64,000 bases of DNA from Metalysinibacillus jejuensis (GCF_003057615.1 NZ_QAFW01000001.1:186001-250000); one strand, 5' to 3'; shown: positions 20,268 to 29,864, counted from the stretch's first letter. Notes: generated by a model from the letters alone, not told the origin. A program made the numbers and translations.

Positions 20268-21206
20268 ATGAAGGTAGTACATTTAAAATATCCATATCAA
20301 TTGCTAACGCAATCACAAGAAGCCTATTCATTAGCACTCGGCTTTTTTGACGGCGTGCATCTTGGGCATCAAGCAGTAATAAAACAAGCGGTCGCAAAAG
20401 CGCAGGAAAAAAATCTGACGCCAGCAGTTATGACATTTGACCCGCATCCATCGATTGTGCTCGGTGGACGTAGTGAAGATGTATTTTATATTACATTGTT
20501 ACCTGAAAAGCTACGTTTATTAGAGGCGCTCGGAGTTGAAACGGTATTTATCGTGCAATTTACTTCGGATTTTGCGAAATTAACACCACAGCAATTCATT
20601 CAAACGTTTATTCGTGATATGAATGTGCGTCACGTAACAGCAGGTTTTGATTTTACCTTTGGTTGTAAAGGAGAAGGTACGATGACGCAAATGGCTGATT
20701 TAGCGCATAATGATTATGCTGTAAGTGTGGTCGATAAACATACAGTAGCTGAAGATAAAGTAAGTTCGACGCGCATTCGTCGTACACTTGAACAAGGCGA
20801 TATGGAAGCAGCGCATACATTGTTAGGGCGTGCCTTTAGTGTAGACGGTATCGTCATTCAAGGCGATAAGCGCGGACGCCAAATTGGTTTCCCGACAGCC
20901 AATGTACAAACAGCAGAAGGCTCATTTATTCCTGCAACGGGTGTGTATGCTGTGCGTATCTTCGTACAAGAAGTGTGGTATGACGGTGTATGTAATGTAG
21001 GTTATGTGCCAACATTTAAAGATAATAATAAAAACTTAACTGTGGAAGTGCATATTTTAGATTTTGATAAAAATATTTATGGTGAAGAAGTGCAGGTTGC
21101 ATGGTATAAACGTATTCGTAGCGAACAAAAATTTGATGGTATCGCATCACTTAAAGCGCAAATTGAGCGCGATAAGCAAGCGACTATCGCCTATTTTGCA
21201 AAGTAA
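20268..21206 (+). CDS. ribF: Bifunctional riboflavin kinase / FAD synthetase
   Basis: Phosphorylates riboflavin to FMN and adenylylates FMN to FAD. The N-terminal nucleotidyltransferase domain shows GFFDGVHLGHQAVI, TFDPHPS and the STRIRR motif. The C-terminal kinase domain shows GRQIGFPTANV and the Gly-Val-Tyr-Ala-Val segment. At 312 aa it is standard for the bifunctional form. Start ATG 20268 follows TAGGAGGC. Confidence 0.97.
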   Translation: MKVVHLKYPYQLLTQSQEAYSLALGFFDGVHLGHQAVIKQAVAKAQEKNLTPAVMTFDPHPSIVLGGRSEDVFYITLLPEKLRLLEALGVETVFIVQFTSDFAKLTPQQFIQTFIRDMNVRHVTAGFDFTFGCKGEGTMTQMADLAHNDYAVSVVDKHTVAEDKVSSTRIRRTLEQGDMEAAHTLLGRAFSVDGIVIQGDKRGRQIGFPTANVQTAEGSFIPATGVYAVRIFVQEVWYDGVCNVGYVPTFKDNNKNLTVEVHILDFDKNIYGEEVQVAWYKRIRSEQKFDGIASLKAQIERDKQATIAYFAK

Positions 21207-21226
21207 GGTTTCTGCTTGCTGTCCCG

Positions 21227-21341
21227 TATAATATATGGTAGTATTCATAAGTGCACATAGTGCTTAACCTTAGCTCGGTATTACGAATCTCCAACGGATA
21301 CTGTGCTAGTGGGGATATTTTACATTAGGAGGCTATTAACA
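21227..21341 (+). promoter_or_regulatory. Candidate promoter -10 and structured leader of rpsO
   Basis: TATAAT at 21227-21232 has no good -35 box. The following leader can pair TAGC (21271-21274) with GCTA (21305-21308) and GTAT (21278-21281) with ATAC (21298-21301). CTCC in the loop can also pair with GGGG near the ribosome-binding site. S15 is known to repress its own mRNA through leader structures in several bacteria, so an autoregulatory leader is plausible but unproven here. Confidence 0.4.
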
Positions 21342-21611
21342 ATGGCAATTACACAAGAACGTAAAAACGAAATCATCGCTGAGTTCCGTACTCACGAAAG
21401 CGACACTGGTTCACCAGAAGTACAAGTAGCTGTATTAACAGCAGAAATCAACGCATTAAGCGGACACTTACGTACACATAAAAAAGACTTCCACTCTGAG
21501 CGTGGTCTTTTCAAAATGGTAGGTCGTCGTCGTCACTTACTACGTTACCTACGTGAAAATGACGTTCAACGTTACCGTGAACTAATCAATCGTTTAGGTT
21601 TACGTCGCTAA
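21342..21611 (+). CDS. rpsO: 30S ribosomal protein S15
   Basis: Primary 16S rRNA-binding protein of the central domain, 89 aa, all helical. Start ATG 21342 follows TTAGGAGGC; the frame stays open upstream to 21303 but that extension is not conserved. Signature [13 protein letters not shown] and [11 protein letters not shown]. Placed between ribF and pnp as in B. subtilis and E. coli, with its own terminator. Confidence 0.98.
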   Translation: MAITQERKNEIIAEFRTHESDTGSPEVQVAVLTAEINALSGHLRTHKKDFHSERGLFKMVGRRRHLLRYLRENDVQRYRELINRLGLRR

Positions 21612-21623
21612 TCGACGAACTGA

Positions 21624-21653
21624 AAAAAGCGGGAGTAATCCCGCTTTTTCTTT
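21624..21653 (+). terminator. Rho-independent terminator of rpsO
   Basis: An 11-bp stem AAAAAGCGGGA / TCCCGCTTTTT with GTAA loop and T-rich tail. Confidence 0.9.
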
Positions 21654-21745
21654 ATGGTTTGAAGTATATTTCAGCATAGATGCTTGAATTTTGATAAACT
21701 ATACATATCTGTAAAAGGTGTGCAGTAAAGAAAGGGGTTCATTGA

Positions 21746-23857
21746 ATGAACGAGAAAAAAGTCTATTCTTACGAATGGGCTGGTCGTCCACTAACTATTG
21801 AAGTTGGACAACTAGCGAAGCAAGCGAATGGCGCTGTATTAGTACGTTACGGCGAAACAGCGGTATTAGCAACGGCTACGATGTCAAAATCACCGAAGCC
21901 ACTAGATTTCTTCCCATTAACAGTAAACTACGAAGAGCGTTTATACGCAGCAGGTAAAATTCCAGGAGGTTTCATTAAGCGTGAAGGTCGTCCTTCAGAA
22001 CATGCGGTATTAACAAGCCGTTTAATCGACCGTCCAATTCGCCCGATGTTCCCAGATGGTTTCCGTAATGAAGTACAAGTGATTTCTATCGTAATGTCAA
22101 ACGATCCTGACTGCCCAGCTGACGTAGCAGCAATGCTAGGTTCATCATTAGCGCTTGGTGTGTCTGATATTCCGTTTGAAGCACCAATCGCAGGTGTACA
22201 AGTAGGTTATATTAATGACGAGTTTATTATTAATCCGACAACTGAGCAAATTGACGAAAGTACAATTGCTTTAACAGTTGCTGGTAATAAAGATGCAATT
22301 AATATGGTTGAAGCAGGCGCGCTTGAAGTACCTGAAGAAACGATGTTAGAAGCTATTATGTTTGGTCATAGTGAAATTCAAAAATTAATCGCGCTTCAAG
22401 AAGAAATCATTGCTGAAGTAGGCAAAGAAAAAATCGAAGTAACATTATTCGAGCTTGATGAAGCATTAACAGCACGCATTAAAGAAATGTGCGAGACGGA
22501 TATGAATGATGCCATTCAAACCGTAGATAAACAAGAGCGTGAACAAAATATTAGCGCAGTCAAAACACGTGTAGTGGAAGCGTTTGAAGCAGAAGAAGCC
22601 GACGACGCTACAATGAAACATGTGCATGGCATTTTAGATATGATGGTAAAAGACGAAGTACGTCGCTTAATTACCGAAGATAAAATTCGTCCAGATGGTC
22701 GTAGATTAGATGAAATCCGTCCGCTAGCGTCTGAAACGACATTACTAGACCGTACGCACGGTTCAGCATTGTTTACACGTGGTCAAACGCAGGCGTTATC
22801 AATTTGTACATTAGGCGCACTAGGCGACGTACAAATTATTGACGGCTTAGGCGTAGAAGAATCAAAACGCTTTATGCACCATTACAACTTCCCACAATTC
22901 TCTGTAGGTGAAACAGGTCCGATGCGTGGTCCAGGTCGCCGTGAAATCGGTCACGGTGCGCTAGGTGAACGTGCATTAGTAGCAGTAGTGCCAGATGAAG
23001 AAGTTTTCCCGTATACGATTCGCTGTGTATCTGAAGTATTAGAATCAAACGGTTCTTCTTCACAAGCGTCAATTTGTGCGTCAACATTAGCAATGATGGA
23101 TGCAGGTGTACCACTTAAAGCGCCAGTAGCGGGTATCGCAATGGGGCTTGTAAAACAAGCAGATAATTATTCTATTTTAACAGACATCCAAGGTATGGAA
23201 GACCACCTTGGTGATATGGACTTTAAAGTGGCAGGTACAGCTAAAGGTATTACAGCACTGCAAATGGATATTAAAATTGATGGCTTATCACGTAATATTT
23301 TAGAAGAAGCGTTAGCTCAAGCTAAAATTGGTCGTATGCATATTTTAGAATCAATGCTTGCAACATTACCTGAGCCACGTGAGAAATTATCAAAATACGC
23401 ACCGAAAATTATTATTGTTAAAATCAATCCTGATAAAATCCGTGATGTAATTGGACCAGGTGGTAAACAAATTAATAAAATTATCGAAGAAACGGGCGTA
23501 AAAATCGATACAGAACAAGATGGTACGATTTATATCGCTTCAGCAGATGAAGAAATGAACGCACGTGCTAAAGAAATTATCGAAAATATCGTGCGTGAAG
23601 CTAAAGTAGGCGAGTACTACTTAGCAACAGTTAAACGCATTGAAAAATTCGGCGCATTCTGCGAAATCTTCCCAGGTAAAGATGGGTTACTTCACATTTC
23701 TGAAATTCAAGAAGAACGTACGAAAGAAGTAGAAGATGTCTTAAAACTTGGTGATGAGATTATGGTTAAAGTAATCGAAATCGATCGTCAAGGTCGTGTA
23801 AACTTATCACGCAAAGTTGTGCTAAAAGAAGAAAAAGAACGAGCAGAACAAAAGTAA
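21746..23857 (+). CDS. pnp: Polyribonucleotide nucleotidyltransferase (PNPase)
   Basis: Phosphate-dependent 3'-5' exoribonuclease, main mRNA-degrading exonuclease partner of RNase Y. It has 703 aa: two RNase PH-like cores (first with [15 protein letters not shown], second with [12 protein letters not shown] and [17 protein letters not shown]), an all-helical linker, a KH domain ([15 protein letters not shown]) and a C-terminal S1 domain ([11 protein letters not shown]). Start ATG 21746 follows AAAGGGG. RNase Y and RNase J2 are encoded in the same window. Confidence 0.98.
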   Translation: MNEKKVYSYEWAGRPLTIEVGQLAKQANGAVLVRYGETAVLATATMSKSPKPLDFFPLTVNYEERLYAAGKIPGGFIKREGRPSEHAVLTSRLIDRPIRPMFPDGFRNEVQVISIVMSNDPDCPADVAAMLGSSLALGVSDIPFEAPIAGVQVGYINDEFIINPTTEQIDESTIALTVAGNKDAINMVEAGALEVPEETMLEAIMFGHSEIQKLIALQEEIIAEVGKEKIEVTLFELDEALTARIKEMCETDMNDAIQTVDKQEREQNISAVKTRVVEAFEAEEADDATMKHVHGILDMMVKDEVRRLITEDKIRPDGRRLDEIRPLASETTLLDRTHGSALFTRGQTQALSICTLGALGDVQIIDGLGVEESKRFMHHYNFPQFSVGETGPMRGPGRREIGHGALGERALVAVVPDEEVFPYTIRCVSEVLESNGSSSQASICASTLAMMDAGVPLKAPVAGIAMGLVKQADNYSILTDIQGMEDHLGDMDFKVAGTAKGITALQMDIKIDGLSRNILEEALAQAKIGRMHILESMLATLPEPREKLSKYAPKIIIVKINPDKIRDVIGPGGKQINKIIEETGVKIDTEQDGTIYIASADEEMNARAKEIIENIVREAKVGEYYLATVKRIEKFGAFCEIFPGKDGLLHISEIQEERTKEVEDVLKLGDEIMVKVIEIDRQGRVNLSRKVVLKEEKERAEQK

Positions 23858-23866
23858 TTAAACAAG

Positions 23867-23898
23867 AGGTGTTAGGTCCCGTGCCTAGCGCCTTTTTT
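23867..23898 (+). terminator. Rho-independent terminator of pnp
   Basis: Stem AGGTGTTAGG / CCTAGCGCCT (two G-U pairs), 7-nt loop, then TTTTT. Confidence 0.85.
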
Positions 23899-23918
23899 AT
23901 GATGAAAGAAGGATGAGC

Positions 23919-25136
23919 TTGGTTAACGTATATACATGTAAGAACGGTGTGCGTATTGTAGAAGAACGTATGATGAACACAAGAGCTGTAGCTATCGGCA
24001 TTTGGGTGCGTGCGGGCTCTCGCTATGAAACACCAGCTGAAAATGGGATTACACACTTTATTGAGCATATGTTATTCAAGGGGACAACAACCCGAAGTGC
24101 TAAAGCTATTGCAGAAACGTTTGACATTATTGGCGGTGGTTTAAATGCGTTTACAGCGCGTGATAATACGTGTTATCATGCGACAGTTTTAGATGAACAT
24201 GCGCAGTTAGCAATCGAAGTTTTAGCGGATATGTTTTTTAATTCCACCTTTGATTCCGAAGCAATTGAGCGTGAAAAACAAGTCATTTATGAAGAAATTG
24301 CGATGGATGAAGACACACCAGACGAATTTATGGCAGATCATTTTTGGCGAGCCTTATTTCCAAATCAAGCACTAGGTGCACCTATTTTAGGTACAAAGGA
24401 AACGCTGGCTACATTTAATCAGCAAATGATTAAAGCCTATATGGCAGCGCACTATTTACCAGAAAACATCGTTATTTCGATTGCAGGTAATAGTAATGCT
24501 GAGTTAATTGCATTAATTGAACAAAAATTTGGTGTATTTGAAGCTACAGCAACACTAGCAAAAAGTACACCACCTGTAATGGCAACGACAAATATTACGC
24601 TAACAAAGGAGGTAGAGCAGGCTCAATTGATGATTGCTTATCCTTCGTTAACACGTTCAGCAAAAAATAGTGCTTGTCTTACGGTAGTAGATACGATTAT
24701 TGGCGGTATTACTTCTTCTCGCTTATTTCAAAAGGTACGAGAAGAGCGAGGGTTAGCTTATACGATATACTCTTATCCGACAACCTATTATGATACGGGT
24801 GTATGGACGGTATATTGTGCAACGCAGCCGCATCAGCTTGAACAAGTGCAGCAAGTTATTGAGCAAGTACTAGCAGATATTGCGACACATGGCGTAACGG
24901 ATGAAGAAGTGACGAGAGCTAAAATGCATTTACAAGGGAGCTTTGTATTAAATCTTGAAAGTGCGGAGGCTCATATGCAACGCAACGGTGAAATCTTTTT
25001 AAATCATCTAACGCATTATGATGTAGATGAGGTTTTACTGCGCTTGAAACGGATTACAACAGCTGAAATTAATGAAGTAGCACAAGCGATGCTACAACAT
25101 ACACCATCGATTGCAAGGATGATAAAAGAAGCTTAA
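23919..25136 (+). CDS. mlpA: M16 family zinc peptidase (MlpA/YmxG type)
   Basis: Mitochondrial-processing-peptidase-like protease. HFIEH near residue 46 is the inverted zinc motif HxxEH, with the downstream Glu in the REKQVIYEEI helix about 75 residues later. The C-terminal half is the inactive duplicate domain (SRLFQKVREERGLAY). About 405 aa, normal for the class. AGAAGG lies directly in front of ATG 23913 but 6 nt from TTG 23919, and MVNVYTCKNGVRI then matches the usual short N-terminus; ATG 23913 is the alternative. B. subtilis also has it after pnp. Physiological substrate unknown. Confidence 0.9.
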   Translation: MVNVYTCKNGVRIVEERMMNTRAVAIGIWVRAGSRYETPAENGITHFIEHMLFKGTTTRSAKAIAETFDIIGGGLNAFTARDNTCYHATVLDEHAQLAIEVLADMFFNSTFDSEAIEREKQVIYEEIAMDEDTPDEFMADHFWRALFPNQALGAPILGTKETLATFNQQMIKAYMAAHYLPENIVISIAGNSNAELIALIEQKFGVFEATATLAKSTPPVMATTNITLTKEVEQAQLMIAYPSLTRSAKNSACLTVVDTIIGGITSSRLFQKVREERGLAYTIYSYPTTYYDTGVWTVYCATQPHQLEQVQQVIEQVLADIATHGVTDEEVTRAKMHLQGSFVLNLESAEAHMQRNGEIFLNHLTHYDVDEVLLRLKRITTAEINEVAQAMLQHTPSIARMIKEA

Positions 25137-25150
25137 AACGACTTTAACGA

Positions 25151-25187
25151 AAAGAGCAATGGCTGTGTAAATGCCATTGCTCTTTTT
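25151..25187 (+). terminator. Bidirectional terminator between mlpA and the inverted ABC operon
   Basis: A 13-bp perfect stem AAAGAGCAATGGC / GCCATTGCTCTTT (25151-25163 with 25173-25185) has T-runs on the + strand and, reading the other way, TTTTCGTT. It serves both convergent operons. Confidence 0.9.
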
Positions 25188-25761
25188 ATGCTGAATATTG
25201 ATATTCGTTATAATAAATTTGCTGATTTGCTTTGTGGTAAAAGTAAATGAATTTGACTAAACTACCTAGCAAGAGCGCAATGCTTAACTTCATACTAATA
25301 AGCAAGATGAGAGAGTAAGCAATTACTTGTAGTGAAAAGGCAAAAATATCTAAAGTAGTTACCTTTTTAAATGTTGCGTGATAATAGGCCAGACTACTGC
25401 GTGCAAAAAGTATGATACTAAAAATCGCCAACAGTTCGTAACGATACGCAACAATATGTGTGATACCAATTATCCAAACAAAAGGAAGCGTGAAAATAAT
25501 TGTATAAATTAGCTCCTTTATAAAAGCAGTACGTACAATACTTAATTTACTTATAGGCATGGCTTGATAGTAAAAAAAATGTTGAGACCAACCACCAGCA
25601 TACGTGAGAGCAAGTATAATAACCCATGTAATAAAGCGATCTAGTTCAAAGGGTTGCGATGAAAAATTAGCAAGGCGAGGTATGGCTAACCATAATACTA
25701 AAATAATGAGTAGATAGCGAAAGCGCTGGTGATAAAATTCTTCGTATAACAATGCACGCAT
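25186..25761 (-). CDS. Putative ABC transporter permease (second membrane subunit)
   Basis: Hydrophobic protein of about 191 aa with five or six predicted membrane segments, last gene of the inverted ytr-like operon. I chose the ATG at 25761 (MRALLYEEFYH), which follows AAAAGGAGTTG; a longer frame to 25827 overlaps the preceding gene. The N-terminal pattern of a short charged segment before the first helix is common in ABC-2 type permeases, but no diagnostic motif is visible. Function is inferred from position next to an ABC ATPase and another permease. Confidence 0.65.
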   Translation of the reverse strand: MRALLYEEFYHQRFRYLLIILVLWLAIPRLANFSSQPFELDRFITWVIILALTYAGGWSQHFFYYQAMPISKLSIVRTAFIKELIYTIIFTLPFVWIIGITHIVAYRYELLAIFSIILFARSSLAYYHATFKKVTTLDIFAFSLQVIAYSLILLISMKLSIALLLGSLVKFIYFYHKANQQIYYNEYQYSA

Positions 25762-25765
25762 AACG

Positions 25766-26383
25766 TCAACTCCTTTTACTGTAATACAAAGAAAATAGTA
25801 GTGATATACCATAAATAAGACTGACACCTATAGCACCAATAGATAGGTAAGGCAGCAGGATAGTAGTAATTTGTTCAGCTGTCATATCCCATTTTATGCT
25901 TAGTACACCTGCTAGTAATAACGGCACAATAAACAGTATGAAAAATATAACTTGACTTAAGGACGCTTTCGTAAATAAATAAAGAGGTATGATAATACTA
26001 AGTATAAAAAATGTTGCGTACCAACTTAAAAGAATGCTTACTAGTAATAATTCTAGACTTTGTCCGGCAAGCCATCTAACAAGTAAAAGGATAGGTAGTA
26101 AGATAAGTGTAGCGCCGCTAGCTGCCATAACACTACCAACGTATTTGCTTAAAATATACGGTTTTGCACCAAGTGTGGCATAGACCAGCTCATGATAGCC
26201 ACAAGCTACATCTTCTTGCAAAATAGCGACAATTTGTATCGTGACAAAGCCAATAAACAAACTTAACGTAAAAATACCTTGTTGGATAAACAGGCTCCAT
26301 AGAGTAAATAGTGGTATTGCTATGAGCACTGCCTTTTTTTGTGCTTGAAAAAAGAGGAGGTCGCGATAAAAAATAGCTTTCAT
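25766..26383 (-). CDS. ABC-2 type transporter permease
   Basis: 205-aa integral membrane protein with about six hydrophobic helices. The start MKAIFYRDLLFFQ and the segment EDVACGYHELVYATLGAKPYIL resemble ABC-2 family permeases, where a fixed cytosolic loop between helices 2 and 3 reads roughly 'E...G...L.TLP..R...V.sKY'. Its ATG overlaps the stop of the ATPase gene by four bases, so the two are coupled. Substrate cannot be deduced; YtrA-controlled systems respond to cell-wall stress in B. subtilis. Confidence 0.78.
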   Translation of the reverse strand: MKAIFYRDLLFFQAQKKAVLIAIPLFTLWSLFIQQGIFTLSLFIGFVTIQIVAILQEDVACGYHELVYATLGAKPYILSKYVGSVMAASGATLILLPILLLVRWLAGQSLELLLVSILLSWYATFFILSIIIPLYLFTKASLSQVIFFILFIVPLLLAGVLSIKWDMTAEQITTILLPYLSIGAIGVSLIYGISLLFSLYYSKRS

Positions 26384-27225
26384 TTGTCACCTCTTGCATA
26401 AAACAACATAATATCTTCAATAGTAGGTGTCTGTAACGCAAATGCTGTATTTACCTGCTCACGCAACACTAATGCTTCCACACCGATGGAAGTTTTACGA
26501 GAGCTAATTACAGCTTCCTCTGGTATAGCTAAAAATTCTTCTTCACTACCACTAAAACGCCCATGCTTGTAAAATAAATCATCCTTTGTTGTGGTAAAAC
26601 GTATGCGTCCTTTATGGATAAAAGTAATCATATCTGCAATTTTATCTAAATCCGTTGTAATATGACTCGAAAATAAAATAGAACGTGTGGCATCTTCGTC
26701 CATAAACTGTACAAGTAAATCAAGTATTTCATCGCGCATGATAGGGTCAAGCCCACTTGTCGGTTCATCTAAAATTAATAATTTAGGATGTGATGCAAGA
26801 GCGAGTGCAATCGCTAACTTCATACGCATACCACGTGAAAATTTGCTGACCTTTTGTTGGGTGGGTAAATGTAATTGTTTTACTAGCGTGAAAAAATAAG
26901 GCTCATCCCAATTGGTATACGTTAATTTATAAAATTGATTGGCATGCCTAGTTGTAAAGTTTGGTGGCAAGTGAAGATCATCAAATACTACGCCAATCCG
27001 TTGTTTCAGTGCCGCTTCATTTATATTATGAGGCTCCCCAAATAGTTTGATTTCACCGTGATTAAGGTGATAAAGATTTAACAGGCATTTAATAAGGGAA
27101 GTTTTGCCCGCTCCGTTTTCACCGATGAGCCCCATAATAACGCCTTCAGGCAGTGCTAAGTCAACATAGCTAAGTGTGAAGGTATCAAATAAGCGTGTCA
27201 CTTTATTGCATGCGATTACATTCAT
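26380..27225 (-). CDS. ABC transporter ATP-binding protein (YtrB-like)
   Basis: Cytoplasmic ATPase of the exporter, 281 aa. Walker A GENGAGKT (about residues 35-42), a signature motif in the variant form SRGMR, Walker B LLILDEP with SGLDP, and the switch His in SSHIT are all present. The C-terminal 80 residues beyond the ATPase core are typical of the YtrB/BcrA group. It overlaps the regulator gene upstream and the permease downstream by four bases each. Likely partner of both membrane proteins. Confidence 0.9.
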   Translation of the reverse strand: MNVIACNKVTRLFDTFTLSYVDLALPEGVIMGLIGENGAGKTSLIKCLLNLYHLNHGEIKLFGEPHNINEAALKQRIGVVFDDLHLPPNFTTRHANQFYKLTYTNWDEPYFFTLVKQLHLPTQQKVSKFSRGMRMKLAIALALASHPKLLILDEPTSGLDPIMRDEILDLLVQFMDEDATRSILFSSHITTDLDKIADMITFIHKGRIRFTTTKDDLFYKHGRFSGSEEEFLAIPEEAVISSRKTSIGVEALVLREQVNTAFALQTPTIEDIMLFYARGDK

Positions 27226-27602
27226 GTTGCATCCTCCTCATAAAGCTCGTTAATTAAAGCCATCACATCTTCTTTTGTCATAGCGGTTAGTTTTGCTAAA
27301 TCAATAGCAGTGAGTAGGTGTTCCTCCATTTGTCGTAAATGCTCCTCCCTAATAAATGTCGTATTACGTGCTGCGACAAAGCTGCCTTTACCAGCAAAAG
27401 TTTCGATAAAACCATCACGCTCTAAATCGGCATAAGCACGTTTCGTTGTCATCACGCTAATTTTTAAATCTTTAGCGAGCATACGGATAGAAGGCAGTGC
27501 GTCGCCTGGTTTTAGTTCGTTAGCTAAAATAGCTTGTTTAATTTGAATGGTCACTTGTTCATAAATAGGGCGACCGTCTTTATTTGAAAGTTGAATGTTC
27601 AA
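27222..27602 (-). CDS. GntR-family repressor, YtrA subfamily
   Basis: 126-aa transcription factor with an N-terminal winged helix (RPIYEQVTIQIKQAI, PGDALPSIRMLAKDL, TTKRAYADLERDGFI, GKGSFVA) and the short two-helix C-terminal dimerisation tail of the YtrA group instead of a large effector domain. Start is TTG 27602 behind TAGGAGTGATG; the nearer ATG (27610) opens a four-codon frame only. First gene of the operon and, with the operator in its own promoter, almost certainly autoregulatory. Confidence 0.88.
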   Translation of the reverse strand: MNIQLSNKDGRPIYEQVTIQIKQAILANELKPGDALPSIRMLAKDLKISVMTTKRAYADLERDGFIETFAGKGSFVAARNTTFIREEHLRQMEEHLLTAIDLAKLTAMTKEDVMALINELYEEDAT

Positions 27603-27619
27603 CTGTGCATCACTCCTAA

Positions 27620-27646
27620 AACTGTATATTCTCAGTATATACAGTT
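27620..27646 (-). promoter_or_regulatory. Probable YtrA-type operator
   Basis: Perfect inverted repeat: AACTGTATAT (27620-27629) and ATATACAGTT (27637-27646) with a 7-bp centre. It overlaps the -10 box of the regulator promoter, the right place for repression. Assignment to this regulator is inferred from position and from the palindromic sites typical for GntR proteins. Confidence 0.75.
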
Positions 27647-27662
27647 AGAAAACAGTTGTCAA
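27634..27662 (-). promoter_or_regulatory. Sigma-A promoter of the ytr-like operon
   Basis: On the minus strand TTGACA (27662-27657) and TATACT (27639-27634) are separated by exactly 17 bp, close to consensus. Confidence 0.85.
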
Positions 27663-27826
27663 TTTTATTTTGTTCTTTCTAAAAATACAGCTGTACGCTA
27701 TAAAAAGAATAATTTAGCGCGCTATTGCAACAAATTTTCAAACAATTCAATAATAACAGCCCGTAAAGCGAGTAAATATGTTACAATAACTCTCATTATG
27801 TACTACAGTTTTGAGGAGAGATAATT

Positions 27827-28864
27827 ATGACAAAGCAAGTAGCAGTAGCGATTGTAGGCGCTACAGGAGCAGTTGGCTCAACAATTATGGAGCGTTTAGT
27901 ATCACGCAATTTCCCAGTAAAATCGATTAAATTTTTAGCGTCAGCGCGTTCAGCGGGTAAACCAATTGAGTTTAATGACGAAACACATACGATTGAAGAA
28001 GCAAAACCTGAAGCGTTTGAAGGCGTAGATGTAGCATTCTTTAGTGCAGGTGGCTCAGTATCTGAAGCATTAGCAGAAGAAGCGGCAAAGCGCGGAGCCG
28101 TAGTGATTGATAATACGAGCCATTTCCGTATGGCGCCGAATGTACCATTAGTAGTGCCAGAGGTAAACCGTGGTGCATTAAAAGAGCATAATGGTATTAT
28201 TGCCAACCCAAACTGTTCAACAATTCAAATGGTGGCGGCATTACAGCCACTGCGCGCAGCTTACGGTCTGACATCTGTAATTGTGTCAACGTATCAAGCG
28301 GTGTCTGGCTCAGGTATTGCAGCAATTAACGAGCTTAAACAGCAAAGTAGTGAGTGGGAGAAAGGCAAGGATGTTGAGGCAAGCGTATTACCTGTAAAAG
28401 GTGATAAAAAGCATTTCCCAATCGCGCGCAACGTTATTCCGCAAATTGATGTGTTTGAAGAAAACGGCTTTACTAAAGAGGAAATGAAAATGATTAATGA
28501 AACGAAAAAGATTATGAGCATGCCTGATTTACATGTGGCAGCAACTTGCGTGCGTGTACCTGTTGTGACGGGTCACTCAGAGTCGGTTTATATCGAGCTT
28601 GAGCAAGAAGCAACAAAAGAGCAGGTGTTTGAAGCACTACGCACAGCACCAGGCTTAGTACTACAGGATGATATTACAGCGCAAGGTTATCCAATGCCAA
28701 TCTTTGCAGAAGGCGAGGACCCTGTGTATGTTGGTCGTATCCGTCAAGACTTGTCCAACAAACGTGGTTGGCATTTATGGATTGTGGCAGATAACTTACT
28801 TAAAGGTGCTGCGCTTAACTCAATCCAAATTGCCGAGGCAATGCTTGAAGATAATTTACTATAA
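27827..28864 (+). CDS. asd: Aspartate-semialdehyde dehydrogenase
   Basis: Reduces aspartyl phosphate to aspartate semialdehyde with NADPH, shared step of lysine/diaminopimelate, threonine and methionine synthesis. 345 aa; GATGAVGSTIM at the N-terminus binds NADP, and Cys130 in NPNCSTIQ is the catalytic thiol. Start ATG 27827 follows GAGGAGAG. It is 20 bases from dapA. In B. subtilis the dipicolinate genes spoVFAB precede it and dapG follows it; all three are missing here. Confidence 0.96.
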   Translation: MTKQVAVAIVGATGAVGSTIMERLVSRNFPVKSIKFLASARSAGKPIEFNDETHTIEEAKPEAFEGVDVAFFSAGGSVSEALAEEAAKRGAVVIDNTSHFRMAPNVPLVVPEVNRGALKEHNGIIANPNCSTIQMVAALQPLRAAYGLTSVIVSTYQAVSGSGIAAINELKQQSSEWEKGKDVEASVLPVKGDKKHFPIARNVIPQIDVFEENGFTKEEMKMINETKKIMSMPDLHVAATCVRVPVVTGHSESVYIELEQEATKEQVFEALRTAPGLVLQDDITAQGYPMPIFAEGEDPVYVGRIRQDLSNKRGWHLWIVADNLLKGAALNSIQIAEAMLEDNLL

Positions 28865-28884
28865 AAATTAGGGGTGTAGGAGTA

Positions 28885-29778
28885 ATGAATATTGGTCGAA
28901 TTGCAACAGCGATGATTACGCCATTTACAAATGACGGTGCTGTGAACTATGAAGAGCTAGAGCGCATTATTAATCACTTAATTAACAACGGTACAGATTG
29001 TATCGTTGCATGTGGTACAACAGCAGAGAATCCAACGTTAACTACGGAAGAAAAGTTAGAAGTTGTACGCTTTACTGTAGAAAAAGTAGCAGGACGTGTG
29101 CCGGTGTTTGCAGGTACAGGCGATAACGAAACAAAGTACTCAATTGATATGACGCATGCAGCTGAGAAAAATGGTGCGGATGGTATTATGCTTGTAGCAC
29201 CGTATTATAACAAACCGAACCAACTTGGCATTTATAAACACTTTGAAGTAATTGCGAAAGAAACAAAGCTACCCGTTATGCTATACAATATTCCAGGGCG
29301 TACAGGTATTAATGTTGAGGCGAAGACAACGATTGCTTTAAGTAAAATTCCGAATATCCAAATCATTAAAGAAGCGAGTGGTAACCTAGATCAAATGGCT
29401 GAAATCATCGACCATGTAGCAGATGATTTTTACGTTTACAGTGGTGATGATGGTTTAGCTCTACCACTATGGGCTGTAGGCGGTAACGGTGTAATTTCTG
29501 TAGCGGCGCATGTGATTGGTAATGACATGCAAAAAATGTTTACAGCATTTGACGAGGCACGTCATGAGGATGCAGCTTATATTCACCGTGCGATGCTACC
29601 ATTAATTCGTGCTCTTTTTGCACAGCCTAACCCTTCGCCTGTAAAATATGCTATGACAAAATTAGGCTTTGATACATTAAATGTTCGTCTACCAATGGTT
29701 GAGATGACAGATGAAGAAAAAGCGAACTTTGATAATGTTTGGGACACGTACCAAGCGAAAGCGAAAAACTTTAAATAA
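28885..29778 (+). CDS. dapA: 4-hydroxy-tetrahydrodipicolinate synthase
   Basis: Condenses aspartate semialdehyde with pyruvate, first committed step toward diaminopimelate and lysine. 297-aa TIM barrel. Lys162 in IIKEASGN forms the Schiff base; YNIPGRT and CGTTAENPTL (the usual family form is GTTGE, here GTTAE) are visible. Start ATG 28885 follows GGGGTGTAGGAG. Operon with asd, ended by a terminator. Confidence 0.95.
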   Translation: MNIGRIATAMITPFTNDGAVNYEELERIINHLINNGTDCIVACGTTAENPTLTTEEKLEVVRFTVEKVAGRVPVFAGTGDNETKYSIDMTHAAEKNGADGIMLVAPYYNKPNQLGIYKHFEVIAKETKLPVMLYNIPGRTGINVEAKTTIALSKIPNIQIIKEASGNLDQMAEIIDHVADDFYVYSGDDGLALPLWAVGGNGVISVAAHVIGNDMQKMFTAFDEARHEDAAYIHRAMLPLIRALFAQPNPSPVKYAMTKLGFDTLNVRLPMVEMTDEEKANFDNVWDTYQAKAKNFK

Positions 29779-29785
29779 GTTAGCC

Positions 29786-29813
29786 ACCTCTCTAGCGATA
29801 GGGAGGTTTTTTT
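29786..29813 (+). terminator. Terminator of asd-dapA
   Basis: Stem ACCTCTCT / AGGGAGGT (one G-U), loop AGCGAT, then seven T. Confidence 0.88.
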
Positions 29814-29864
29814 ATGTGGAAAGCGCTAAAAAAACGGAAATAAAAGCCGTGAGTGTAATTTTGT

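Noticed and set aside
27660-27826. Lysine riboswitch upstream of asd
   Set aside because: The spacer is too short and lacks the conserved L-box core; only regulator promoter elements are visible.
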